Both the position numbers and the translations under genes were made by a program. A model generated the notes under the pieces. That model had not been told where the DNA came from. It ran no database searches and was given only the letters and a program-made list of their open reading frames with translations. Positions 56,034 to 64,000 of a stretch of 64,000 nucleotides of DNA are shown here, one piece after another. The first letter of the stretch is position 1; every line of letters starts with the position of its first letter. The stretch comes from Cladocopium goreaui (Eukaryota; Sar; Dinophyceae; Suessiales; Symbiodiniaceae), in the NCBI GenBank assembly GCA_947184155.2, contig CAMXCT020001773.1:64715-128714 (forward strand), in the 5' to 3' direction.

Positions 56034-56168
56034 GAATCTTGGAAATTGAACATGGTTCTCGTTGATTGAAATTGATATCACATGTTTGGTGTAGCTTAAT
56101 TAGTAATAGTAGTGTAGGGTTTGACACTTATTCACATGAAAATTCATCATGTACATGCATGATCTAAG

Positions 56169-56483
56169 GATCACTACTCGAATGGTCATGCTATGGTTCA
56201 TTGCGACAGTGAGATACTGCTACATAGTGGCAGAGCAGCCTCAAAGCAGTCTAATGACTGTATTCCCATACATCGTCTTCTTTCAGAAACTGATTTCGAA
56301 GTTTATCCCTTGGCAGCTGGTCAGATTGCCAGGGGCTCATTTGGTTAGGTTCAGCCATTGCGCTTACAAACAGAATTGCCTGATTTTCTCAATATTTTCA
56401 AACATATCTCTGCAATCTGGGCTGAGTAACATGGCGGTTTATGGATCGCCTACATTGAAGCCAACAAAGTTATTTGGGACTTG
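56169..56483 (+). CDS. conserved-domain exon 4: EQPxSS and KP-LFGT blocks
   Basis: Acceptor GCATGATCTAAG|G, frame ITTRMVMLWFIATVRYCYIV then AEQPQSSLMTVFPYIVFFQK, later MAVYGSPTLKPTKLFGT, donor GTTGGG. About 26 extra residues between the EQP and YG blocks, compared with what I remember of relatives, suggest a small in-frame intron (for example GTCAGA at 56,320 to CAG at 56,373). Confidence 0.75.
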
Positions 56484-56761
56484 GTTGGGGCCTGAGATCC
56501 ATTGATTATCATGATGGCTAATCAGTAAGATTCGAAACTTGATGCTCCACTGCAGTGAAAACATCAGTCAGTCATGATGGCAGTTCAGCAAGTGGAAAAA
56601 TAATGATATATGTTTATATGACAAATGTCTCTGTCAACTGGTTAACCTTGCAACATGGTACAATGGACCCACCATGTGGAGGATATGAAATTCCACAACC
56701 ACCAAATAAATTATATTGATCCCTAGAGTACTCACCCCCACCTCACCATGGTCCTGGTAAG

Positions 56762-56890
56762 GCCCTGTACTGGACAGATGGTGAAGAAGACCTCAAAACG
56801 CTTGCGGGCGAAGCTGAAAGCCAAGAAGGGGCAATCAAAGACACCGATGGTAAAGGTTACCATTTCCAAATCTAGTGGCAAAAAGCAAGT
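56762..56890 (+). CDS. conserved-domain exon 5, Lys/Arg-rich
   Basis: Acceptor GGTCCTGGTAAG|G completes Trp with the previous TG; frame PCTGQMVKKTSKRLRAKLKA then KKGQSKTPMVKVTISKSSGK. The following intron starts with GC (GCCATT), because only exon end CAAGT keeps the phase. A second open frame (LYWTDGEEDLKTLAGEAESQ) is rejected on phase. Confidence 0.7.
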
Positions 56891-57014
56891 GCCATTACCT
56901 CAGCATTGCATCAATCGAGTATTGTGAAAGATGAAGTCGGTTCCTTTCATTTCGAATGATTGTTTTTGATGCTTTACACATGCATTATATACTGATCATC
57001 TTCTACAAGCCTAG

Positions 57015-57140
57015 GACTGGCGCAGCCGGATTGAAGAAGTCACAAGTGTACCCAAGCAAGTATGGACTTGCAATGGCAAAACACCACAAGAACTTCATAT
57101 TTGTCATGATCTCAGATACTAGACATACCAAACGTTGCCA
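57015..57140 (+). CDS. conserved-domain exon 6: TG-KKSQxYP block
   Basis: Acceptor CTACAAGCCTAG|G gives Val-Thr-Gly across the junction; frame TGAAGLKKSQVYPSKYGLAM then AKHHK. This block closes the family domain. The exon end is uncertain (a GTCATG donor after NFIF, or later). Confidence 0.7.
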
Positions 57141-57196
57141 ATAATCATTATTCATTGAGATAGTCATGTCAGACACACCCTTTCTTTCCTGGCGAG

Positions 57197-57316
57197 CACT
57201 GGGCCACAGAACAGGCCGGTGTAGAGTATCATGAAGATGATCTCCATTCAGCACTCCACGCCCTGGACCTTGAACATGGCAAAGTCCACAAGGCCGGGTG
57301 GAGGATTTGGGGGAGG
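57197..57316 (+). CDS. exon of plus-strand gene
   Basis: Polypyrimidine tract and acceptor TTCCTGGCGAG|CAC, frame HWATEQAGVEYHEDDLHSAL then HALDLEHGKVHKAGWRIWGR, 40 codons in phase 0 at both ends with a GC donor (GCAAAT). No ATG in frame. Confidence 0.65.
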
Positions 57317-57416
57317 GCAAATTCCAGTTTCAAATATATATCAGCAAAACTCTGAAAAAAAAACATACTGTGCCATTGATTTGCTGTTGATGCTGGCCGG
57401 GCCACTGTGCATGGAG

Positions 57417-57476
57417 GCCCCGTACAATTGGCGCCATGCATCCCTTGGTGATGTCAAAGCTTTTTTGGAGTCAGAG
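57417..57476 (+). CDS. exon of plus-strand gene
   Basis: Acceptor TGCATGGAG|GCC, frame APYNWRHASLGDVKAFLESE, 20 codons in phase 0 at both ends, donor GTGAGG. Confidence 0.6.
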
Positions 57477-58091
57477 GTGAGGGCCAACAGGTTTCACCCT
57501 CGATTTCAAGGGGGACTTGATCTGTGAAATTTGATCATGAAGGATCCCCAATCTAATTTGATAATTCAACGTCCTCGACTTGACGTGTCTCTAAATGGCA
57601 GCATTTGCAACACCAGCTTTTGGAAAAGACATCCAAAGCCAGATAAAACATCTCAAATTGGAAGATGTCTCCATAACATCCCATAACTAAATCGCAGTCG
57701 GTTGTTCCTTTCTTGGATGTCCCAATCCCTATCAAAGTTGGTTTTGCTGCAAAAAAAGAAATTCAGAATCTGCGTCTAGAAAATCCAGGGCCACGACTGT
57801 CACTCCACATAGCAATGTTGCCTGTCGGATGTCACATTGGTCGCTTACATGCTAGCTAGGATGATCGCAGGGGGGTCTGATTGGTGCGTGATTGGCGCGT
57901 GATTTAGCGTGATTGGTGCGTGAACCACCGTTTTTTAGCGTGAACCACGGTTTCCCAAAAAAATGGATATTTTTGATGTTTTTCCTGTTTTGTAGCTTGA
58001 CCATGAATAAATCGTAAAAGAAAAGAAAGCACCACCGTTCTAAGCCACTGCGGATCACAGTTGCCCAATGGTTTGTGAAACTGTGCAAAAG
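57477..58091. other. intron-like interval
   Basis: No supported exon. A short GTGATTGG-GCGTGATT repeat near 57,880-57,920 and AACCACGGTTT repeats near 57,922-57,960. Minus-strand frames here look like shadows. Confidence 0.5.
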
Positions 58092-58250
58092 GCACTGGCC
58101 AAGGCGGCCCAAAGGGCAGCTCGTAGGGCTGAGGCTGATGCAGGTTTAGGAGGAGAGGATGATACCCCGAACTACCCCAACAAGAAGTTGAGTGAAGCCT
58201 TGGAGAATGCAAAGGAAGCGTCAAGGCAGGGCACACGCCACCACGGTATC
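58092..58250 (+). CDS. exon of plus-strand gene with GA donor
   Basis: Acceptor CTGTGCAAAAG|GCA, frame ALAKAAQRAARRAEADAGLG then GEDDTPNYPNKKLSEALENA. GTATCG would leave one base, while GAGTAG at 58,251 keeps phase 0 with the next exon. Alanine/arginine-rich helix. Confidence 0.58.
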
Positions 58251-58414
58251 GAGTAGGTATTTTTCAAAGCTGGTGCAACATATGCACATCCATGCAGAGT
58301 TTATACATAGAAATGCCTATATTTTCTGATCTGAGGGATTTATATATAATTAGGAACTATGTCATCGAGGTAAGATGGTGTGTACTATGTTTGACGAGTC
58401 GGGCATGTATCCAG

Positions 58415-58496
58415 CACCGTGCCAGGACAGCTCTGTCCAATCCTGCAACAACTGCAGCTCTGGAAGGTCGTGTTCAGGAGGCAAAGCTTGCCCGAG
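58415..58496 (+). CDS. exon of plus-strand gene
   Basis: Acceptor CATGTATCCAG|CAC, frame HRARTALSNPATTAALEGRV then QEAKLAR, donor GTGCTT; the leftover G joins to GA of the next exon. Confidence 0.62.
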
Positions 58497-58929
58497 GTGC
58501 TTCTTCAGGGGGGTGGTACAGCTGAGATTGTAGAAATGAAATTGTTGTGAATCATTGTCCAACACTCTGCAAAAAGTGTCTTGCAATATTCTGGAACGCT
58601 CTTCAAAGTTTGGTTAAAGTTAAGATTCCTGTCCTCCCAAAATTTGAGATGTTCAACGATTAGAATCTATCTGATCTTATGGTTCATACACCGGATCTAT
58701 TTGTTCACAAACCTTTTATTATTAGCCTGGTATCTCTTTTGTTCTCCAGGTCTGATCAACACATGAATTATCAGGACAGTGACCGATCCATTGATCAAAT
58801 CAGATTTTATTGTTATATTATATGCGTATCAAATGATCCATAATATGGCTAGTTGATGCGCAGGGCCTTCTTTTCTTATATTCCTGGGTAAATATACCTC
58901 TGGAATTGGTCTTCAAGATTATTGCGCAG

Positions 58930-59656
58930 GAGCCAGTGCTACCAGTACTGCTTCTACGGTCCCGGCCAGTTCCAGGGCAGTGAAAAGAAGCAAAAGACCC
59001 AGTGGAGGTGGAGACTCTGAGGTATCTCCAGCAATCAAGACCCCTACTGCCAAGACTAGACGTGTCAACACTGAGACCCAAGGTGAATCAGCCCCGAAAC
59101 AGCCACGCTGTGTGAAGGATGAGGATACGAAGACCCGACGCCCACGGTCCCCCACGGTCCACTACAGCCCTGATGGAAAACAACCTGAAGAACCTGAGGA
59201 ACTTGAGGAACACGTGGAACCTGAGGAACCTGCTAATGAGGAACCTGGGGAAGAGATGCCTGAGAGACCTGCAGCATCCAAGCAGTCAAAGTTGACTGCT
59301 GTGAAAGCTCAGGCCAAGAAGAAGCAGAACAAGAGCAAAGGATCACCGGTTAAGCCTAAGACTAGTGCCCGCCCAACGCCCAAGGCTAAGTCTAGCGCTC
59401 AGAGTGCTCAGAGCCCCAAAGTTGAGACCCCTTCAGGAGAGACTGCCTTGGCTGTTCAGCAGGCTTTGGCTAGGGGGACTACTGCTGATCTTGGGTCGTC
59501 CAAAAAGACCCGCACCACAGCCCATGCCAGATCCAAGTCGGCCTCATCGTCTGATGATGAGGGCTCAGCAAGTGCAGCTGCTGCTGAAGGTCCTGACGAG
59601 AATGACACTGAGCTGACGCTCGAGCAAGTGCGTGCCCAAAAGGCTGCACGAGCCAG
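58930..59656 (+). CDS. large exon: disordered Pro/Glu/Lys/Ser-rich region
   Basis: Acceptor GATTATTGCGCAG|GA, frame ASATSTASTVPASSRAVKRS, then PEEPEELEEHVEPEEPANEE, KKKQNKSKGSPVKPKTSARP and, near the end, KAARARYMRFSRS. The last segment matches a block that precedes the 60.3-kb segment in relatives. Donor GTACAT at 59,657; GTGCGT at 59,628 is the alternative that fits the next exon in phase 0. Confidence 0.72.
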
Positions 59657-60126
59657 GTACATGAGGTTCAGTCGATCATTCAAGTCAAGGCGTTACATGT
59701 CAGCACTTATACCAATCGATATTTGATGCGTTGGTTAAAAGTAATATGCCAAGACGTGTCAATCAAACATGTTCAGTTTCTCGTCGGGCACACATGCGAA
59801 ATGATCGTCAACATTCTTATGGCTCTGGAATCTGGAAGGAGGCATATATTGATTTTCAGTCTACATTCTCCCCCACCCCATTCCTTATATCACAAGATAT
59901 ATGCATGCATGTTTATCATATGATGTATATATCAACTGAGGTTGCCCAAAGGAGCTGAAGCTCGCGCATGCGAATGCAAAGCGATGCTGCTTGGCTCTGA
60001 TTGTTCGATACAGGCCTGTTCAGTGGAGGCCCTTGATTGCATAGATATACATACCCTATAGCTATATATTAAATATACCCCCTAAAGGGGATCATAGTGA
60101 GTGGCCAGCATATCGGCTATGTACAA

Positions 60127-60205
60127 TATAAACAGCTGTTGCAGTGAGAAACTTCTGGTGCTCTACAAGAAGACCTCAAAAGGAATGGATTCAGACTAGA
60201 GTCTG
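60127..60205. repeat. left arm of an inverted repeat around an exon
   Basis: TGTTGCAGTGAGAAACTTCT-GGTGCTCTA and GGATTCAGACTAGAGTCTG are repeated in reverse complement at 60,529-60,623, with a 4-bp indel and a divergent middle. The arms are about 80-95 bp. Confidence 0.85.
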
Positions 60206-60284
60206 TGGTAGATTAGCGAATTAAGGCAAAGTGATTTAAAAATGGGGGTTCATCCCACTTATGAACCAAGACTTAGGCTCGGAG

Positions 60285-60537
60285 AAGCTCCAAGTCTTGT
60301 ATGAGCAGTGGATCTCTTGCGAGGGCCACTGGACTGAGTCGAGCTTGTACAAGCAGCTGAGGGTGACGGTTCGCAACCGGAAGACTGGAGCCAGGAAGTG
60401 GTTGACAGAGCCTGAACTATGCGTCAAATATGGCAGTGCCAGAGTGGCCGCGCGCATAGCTCAGGCCAAAAGAAACGACCCAAAATGCCAGCACCAAATA
60501 AGGGACCACCCAGACTGCCCAGGCGACCCAGACTCTA
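60285..60537 (+). CDS. exon between inverted-repeat arms: LYxxWxxCxGxW segment
   Basis: Acceptor TTAGGCTCGGAG|AAG, frame KLQVLYEQWISCEGHWTESS then LYKQLRVTVRNRKTGARKWL and TEPELCVKYGSARVAARIAQ. The pattern W..C.G.W..S-LY...R...G...WL....L..KYG...A..I matches a block common in dinoflagellate hypothetical proteins of this family. Donor GTCTGA (or GC at CCCAG|GCGACC) lies at or near the start of the right arm. Confidence 0.7.
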
Positions 60538-60623
60538 GTCTGAATCCAGTTCTTTTAAGGCCTTCACAACCTACCCACCTATAGAGCACCAGAAGTTTCT
60601 CACTGCAACAGCTAGCTGTTTAC
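60529..60623. repeat. right arm of the inverted repeat
   Basis: Reverse complement of 60,127-60,205; the exon frame runs a few codons into it. Confidence 0.85.
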
Positions 60624-60750
60624 AGTGCATGAACTGGATACCTAGGTCGGAAAAATGTTGAAAATTGGTTCGTGTATCAGATATTTATCAATTACCAATT
60701 ACCCAGGACACAACAATTCCTTTGGTCTGTGTACTCAGCTCATGCTCAGG

Positions 60751-60992
60751 AACTTTACCAATACCTCGTATGGGATGTCGATGCCGAGGAGGACGTCACT
60801 GACCATGTCACCAATGACTTTTTCGAAGCCATTGACAAGGACCAGGGAGGATCGGCAGGCAAGTCAGACAAAAAGAAAAAGAAGTCGTCAAAGAAGAAGA
60901 AGAAGAAGAAGTCAACAAGTTCGGACTCCTCGGAGGAATCTGATGATAGCTCTTCGACGTCGGATCCATGGATTAAAATTATGTTTCCATAT
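60751..60992 (+). CDS. exon of plus-strand gene, acidic then Lys-rich
   Basis: Acceptor CTCATGCTCAG|GAA, frame ELYQYLVWDVDAEEDVTDHV, then KKKKSSKKKKKKKSTSSDSS and EESDDSSSTSDP, donor GTAGGT in phase 0. The LYQYLVWD block follows the preceding segment in relatives. Lysine tracts are AAG-rich. Confidence 0.7.
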
Positions 60993-61145
60993 GTAGGTGG
61001 CAACTGGCCAATTCCAAGTAACTCTCCATCTTACACTACGTAGACCAACTAGTATTGCTTGCTACATTGGCTGTGCTTCATCGTCAACCATCCCCATCTC
61101 GTTAGCATGTGCCAGAGTGTGCATGAATTCATGCGATGCAGTTAG

Positions 61146-61370
61146 GAAAAGAAGAAAAAAAAGAAGGGAAAGAAGGGCAAGAAGGAGTTGAAGAAGAGAA
61201 AGAGTTCGTCGTCAGAGGGCTCGGACTCGGACAAAAAGAAAAATACGAAGAAGGCCAAGGACGACAAGGAGAAAAAGGAAACGCCTGAGCAGAAAGCGAA
61301 GCGTGAACAGAAGGAGCAAGAGGCAAAGGCGAAGGAAGTGAAAAAGAAAATCATCAGTGACGCGAACAAG
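61146..61370 (+). CDS. exon of plus-strand gene, Lys-rich, GC donor
   Basis: Acceptor GCGATGCAGTTAG|GAA in phase 0, frame EKKKKKKGKKGKKELKKRKS, later QKAKREQKEQEAKAKEVKKK and IISDANK. The only phase-compatible 5' site is GC (GCAAAT). Confidence 0.7.
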
Positions 61371-61634
61371 GCAAATTTGGGGGGACTGTCCTACCAATCT
61401 TCACGATACATACACACCTCAAAAAATACAACATCTCAGAATCATCAACAATGTCCACATCTAAGAGATACCTACCAAGCCAATGTATTTTTTTGGGTGT
61501 GCCAACATTACTACTAATAATTAGTATATGTATATTATATAATATATTATTTAATATATAGTATAGCTAAATAACATATAATAATTATATAATATTATGT
61601 GTTTGAAAAAACACTCTGCTATACTTTGTGCCAG

Positions 61635-61699
61635 GTTGTGGGCAAGCTCACCACTGCCCTTGGAAAGGCTGCCTTGGTCCAGACCAAAGCAGACAGCAT
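61635..61699 (+). CDS. exon of plus-strand gene
   Basis: Acceptor ACTTTGTGCCAG|GTT in phase 0, frame VVGKLTTALGKAALVQTKAD then S. Donor GTCACG fits the next exon; GTCCGT thirteen bases later is the alternative. Helical, as in the C-terminal part of relatives. Confidence 0.65.
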
Positions 61700-62172
61700 G
61701 TCACGGCCTCAGGTCCGTGGCAATTACTCGTTTTCAAACAGGTTGACATGGCATGGGGGCCAAAGGACTTGCAAATCAGTAAATCCACATACTGGTATGT
61801 TTTTGTTTTAATTAAAAGCCTTTATCATTTGGATGTCAATTTTACAATACAACTTTTGAGCTATTCATTTTTTTTGGTACTCGTTTGGCTTATAGTAGAC
61901 CCCATGGTTGGTCCAGCTCATATTCAAAGATTATTATTTCTCCTGTAAATTCCCATTTGAGGTAGGATGTTCGTTGCAACAATTATATCATTACTATCAA
62001 CATTGCTGGTTGAAAACAACATAGCATAAAATCTATTATCGATATCATGATATAATCGATATTTTTCATGATCATGTGTCCAGCCAATGAACCCTGGTTT
62101 CAATTTCTCTGAAGTAACCCATTTTCACACTGCAGCATTTCCTCAAAAGTTTTGAGCTTCCAAACGGCTCAG

Positions 62173-62280
62173 GTCGCCCGCCCTGAAGAATGTCTTCCTG
62201 CAAGAGCTGAATCCCCACAAGAAAATGCTGGGGAAACGACGTGACCAATTGCAGAAAGTGGTTGATGCCGCAAAGGCAGG
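62173..62280 (+). CDS. exon of plus-strand gene
   Basis: Acceptor CAAACGGCTCAG|G, frame SPALKNVFLQELNPHKKMLG then KRRDQLQKVVDAAKAG, donor GTTGGT. It reads across its neighbours in phase when the 61,699 donor is used. A following fragment (ASALVDEHLQ before TAA at about 62,431) may be the C-terminus. Confidence 0.62.
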
Positions 62281-62576
62281 GTTGGTACACTGGCCAGTTG
62301 TAAAAGAATAGATCCATGGATTCTTTGTACCATCGATGCTGCTGTACAATGTTTAGATGGTATATTTCATGGCAAATTTATGGTATGTTTGTTGCAGCTG
62401 CTAGTGCGCTAGTGGACGAGCATCTACAGTAAGTAAGTAGTATTGATAAAATCAAATCGTAAAGAGAAGCTGAGTGCCTAGGATTAAAGAGTAATTATCG
62501 AATTCAAGGCAATTATGGCAGTATCGACCGATCTCTCTGTGGGCCTTGGTTTTTGTCGACTGAACCAGCTTGTCAG

Positions 62577-62675
62577 GGTGGTGGCGATGTCGCAGATCTT
62601 GCCCAGCCTCAGACTGATGGCGAAGAAGCAGTGAAGAATTTCAGTGACTTTTTGGTCCAAAGTAACATGAAGTAG
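62577..62675 (+). CDS. possible terminal or new exon
   Basis: Acceptor CAGCTTGTCAG|GGT, frame GGDVADLAQPQTDGEEAVKN then FSDFLVQSNMK and TAG. A 130-codon minus-strand frame overlaps it and cannot be excluded. Confidence 0.45.
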   Translation, partial: GGGDVADLAQPQTDGEEAVKNFSDFLVQSNMK

Positions 62676-63193
62676 TTCGGCTGTGATGTTGCCTAATTTT
62701 GGCGATAAATACCTTAGAACCTGGTTGTGGTAACACTGGCGAAGACTGTGTGTTATCTTAGGGTGCCGGGGATGGTGTTGAGCCAAGGGCTTGGGAAGCG
62801 CAGGGGTTCGATGGGGCACCCAATACAAACTAGTGTGAAACGTTTTCAATAGAAACCATCCCAAAATGCCAATCAATCTTCATTATTTGTTGGCCATAGA
62901 TGGGGTGTCCTGCAAAACGTCCTGCTGAATTTTGAACATCACCGAGTCGACCCCTGAAGGGACATGTGCGTTTTGGCTAATTGCCATGGATTCCAGCTGC
63001 CTCTGGTTGACACAGAGAGCACCGAAAGGTAAGAGGGAAAACTCAGTGCACTTGATAAGCTGCTATGCTTTGGTGATTTTGGTGTGCATTCAACATTTTT
63101 TTGACAAGCCATCAGCAACCCTTGCAACATTCGTTGCATGGGAGCGCTTGGGATTCAGTATCTCTATGCTAGCTATTCACCCCTCCCACGCAG

Positions 63194-63249
63194 GAAACGT
63201 GTCATCCCATTCGGGTAACAACTTGGTGATCCAGAATGCAATTGAAGAT
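63194..63249 (+). CDS. exon on plus strand
   Basis: Acceptor CACCCCTCCCACGCAG|GA, frame NVSSHSGNNLVIQNAIED, donor GTGAGT. Good splice sites; product unknown. Confidence 0.55.
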
Positions 63250-63519
63250 GTGAGTTCAGGAGTGTCTTGGCTGGTGGTTTACGTGCTGATACTAACATCA
63301 GTGGGGTGGACTGTCTTTTGTTTTTCACCATTGCAAAGGTAAGCATAGCTTGTGCAACACTTCCCAATGTTGAAAATGGTGAGACAATCAACCCAAAGAC
63401 CAAAATTTATCATCTGTATATTATGTATGTTCTAATTGTTGAGGACAAGATGTTTGGGCCAACAATTATTAAACAACTAGTGCCCCCATATTTTTAACCT
63501 CTGTCCACCGGCCCACCCC

Positions 63520-63588
63520 ATGAACAAAACCGGCTCTGAAGCAAGCAGCGTGTACCGGTCGATGAAAAGAATTCGGTCTCATTTGGAG
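63520..63588 (+). CDS. exon on plus strand, possible start codon
   Basis: ATG at 63,520, frame MNKTGSEASSVYRSMKRIRS then HLE, 23 codons, donor GTGCCT (the donor hexamer also used at 50,597 and 54,473). Either the start of a further gene or an internal exon. Confidence 0.45.
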
Positions 63589-63836
63589 GTGCCTTGCATG
63601 CAAGCCAGCCCCTGGTGCCAACTACATCCACAAGATCATGCCAGCTGGATATATATATAATAACATCTAGATCTCTATTTTAATTAGATATATTATATAC
63701 ATGTCTACTTATACTTGCTGCTTGTTGCATAATTTTGATGGATCAAGAACATACAATGGCCCACAAAATAGATATGTATGACTTCATAAAGGGGTATGAG
63801 GCCTTGGTCTCTTCATAATGGTGGCCCTTTCTTCAG

Positions 63837-63935
63837 GAGAGTGGACCGGAAAATGTTCATGCTGAAACTGCGAAGCTTGGGAGATTGTGCCCTGGAAATG
63901 AAACACGAGACTGGTGGAGAGCTCATAAAATACCT
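63837..63935 (+). CDS. exon on plus strand at the right edge
   Basis: Acceptor GTGGCCCTTTCTTCAG|GAG, frame ESGPENVHAETAKLGRLCPG then NETRDWWRAHKIP, 33 codons in phase 0 at both ends, donor GTAGTG. The gene continues beyond the window. Confidence 0.58.
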
Positions 63936-64000
63936 GTAGTGTCTTGGTTAGGCATTGAGTGAAATATACTTTCTTGTTTGTCCCCAATTATGGATTTATT

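Noticed and set aside
62484-62876. 130-codon minus-strand frame
   Set aside because: No splice or start support, and the plus strand holds a protein-like exon with a proper acceptor. Left open rather than called.
62932-63342. 136-codon plus-strand frame
   Set aside because: Only the piece at 63,194-63,249 has proper splice sites; the rest looks like read-through of introns with GTAAGA and GTAAGC donors inside.

Overview
The window is a piece of a dinoflagellate nuclear genome, most likely Symbiodiniaceae or a close relative in Suessiales. Three things point there. First, coding sequence is cut into many small exons inside repeat-rich DNA. Second, at the right end the exons can be chained in phase only by mixing GT, GC and GA 5' splice sites, a known dinoflagellate trait. 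Third, the joined product carries a motif series I know only from dinoflagellate hypothetical proteins: a FSGK block, a PPCGSFVF-N-TSGR block, an EQPxSS block, a KP-LFGT block and a KKSQxYP block. No rRNA, tRNA, CRISPR or bacterial-type operon is visible. I had no tools, so every exon is hand-called from frame, splice-site and phase agreement; coordinates may be off by a few bases.

Left part (about 0.8-40.8 kb): short GC-richer islands spaced about 0.5-2 kb apart. Most read best on the minus strand, with AG|G acceptors and GT (sometimes GC or GA) donors. I treat them as exons of one very long minus-strand gene, or a few; they run from right to left. Two islands encode WW domains (25.1-25.3 and 21.4-21.5 kb). 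Possible N-termini are at 35.5 kb (MGNLLSF, a possible myristoylation start) and 29.15 kb. The function beyond WW-type proline-motif binding is unknown. The space between islands is filled with inverted-repeat elements and microsatellites.

Strand switch (about 40.8-41.3 kb): the last convincing minus-strand exon ends at 40,792, and a plus-strand ATG exon starts at 41,326.

Right part (about 41.3-64 kb): plus-strand exons become denser, from about 48.1 kb onward. They encode acidic and lysine-rich disordered segments, then the dinoflagellate-specific domain (55.4-57.1 kb), more disordered sequence, a WxxC-type segment at 60.3 kb lying between the arms of an inverted repeat, and lysine-rich coiled-coil-like exons to about 62.3 kb. 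Coding continues to the right edge.

Repeats: at least nine families of short elements with terminal inverted repeats occur, many in several copies. The termini of two families read CTGGT...ACCAG, so a GT donor and an AG acceptor are built into either orientation. A third family carries GTGAGG in its terminus, and the end of one exon falls inside it. This introner-like behaviour is the most interesting feature of the window.
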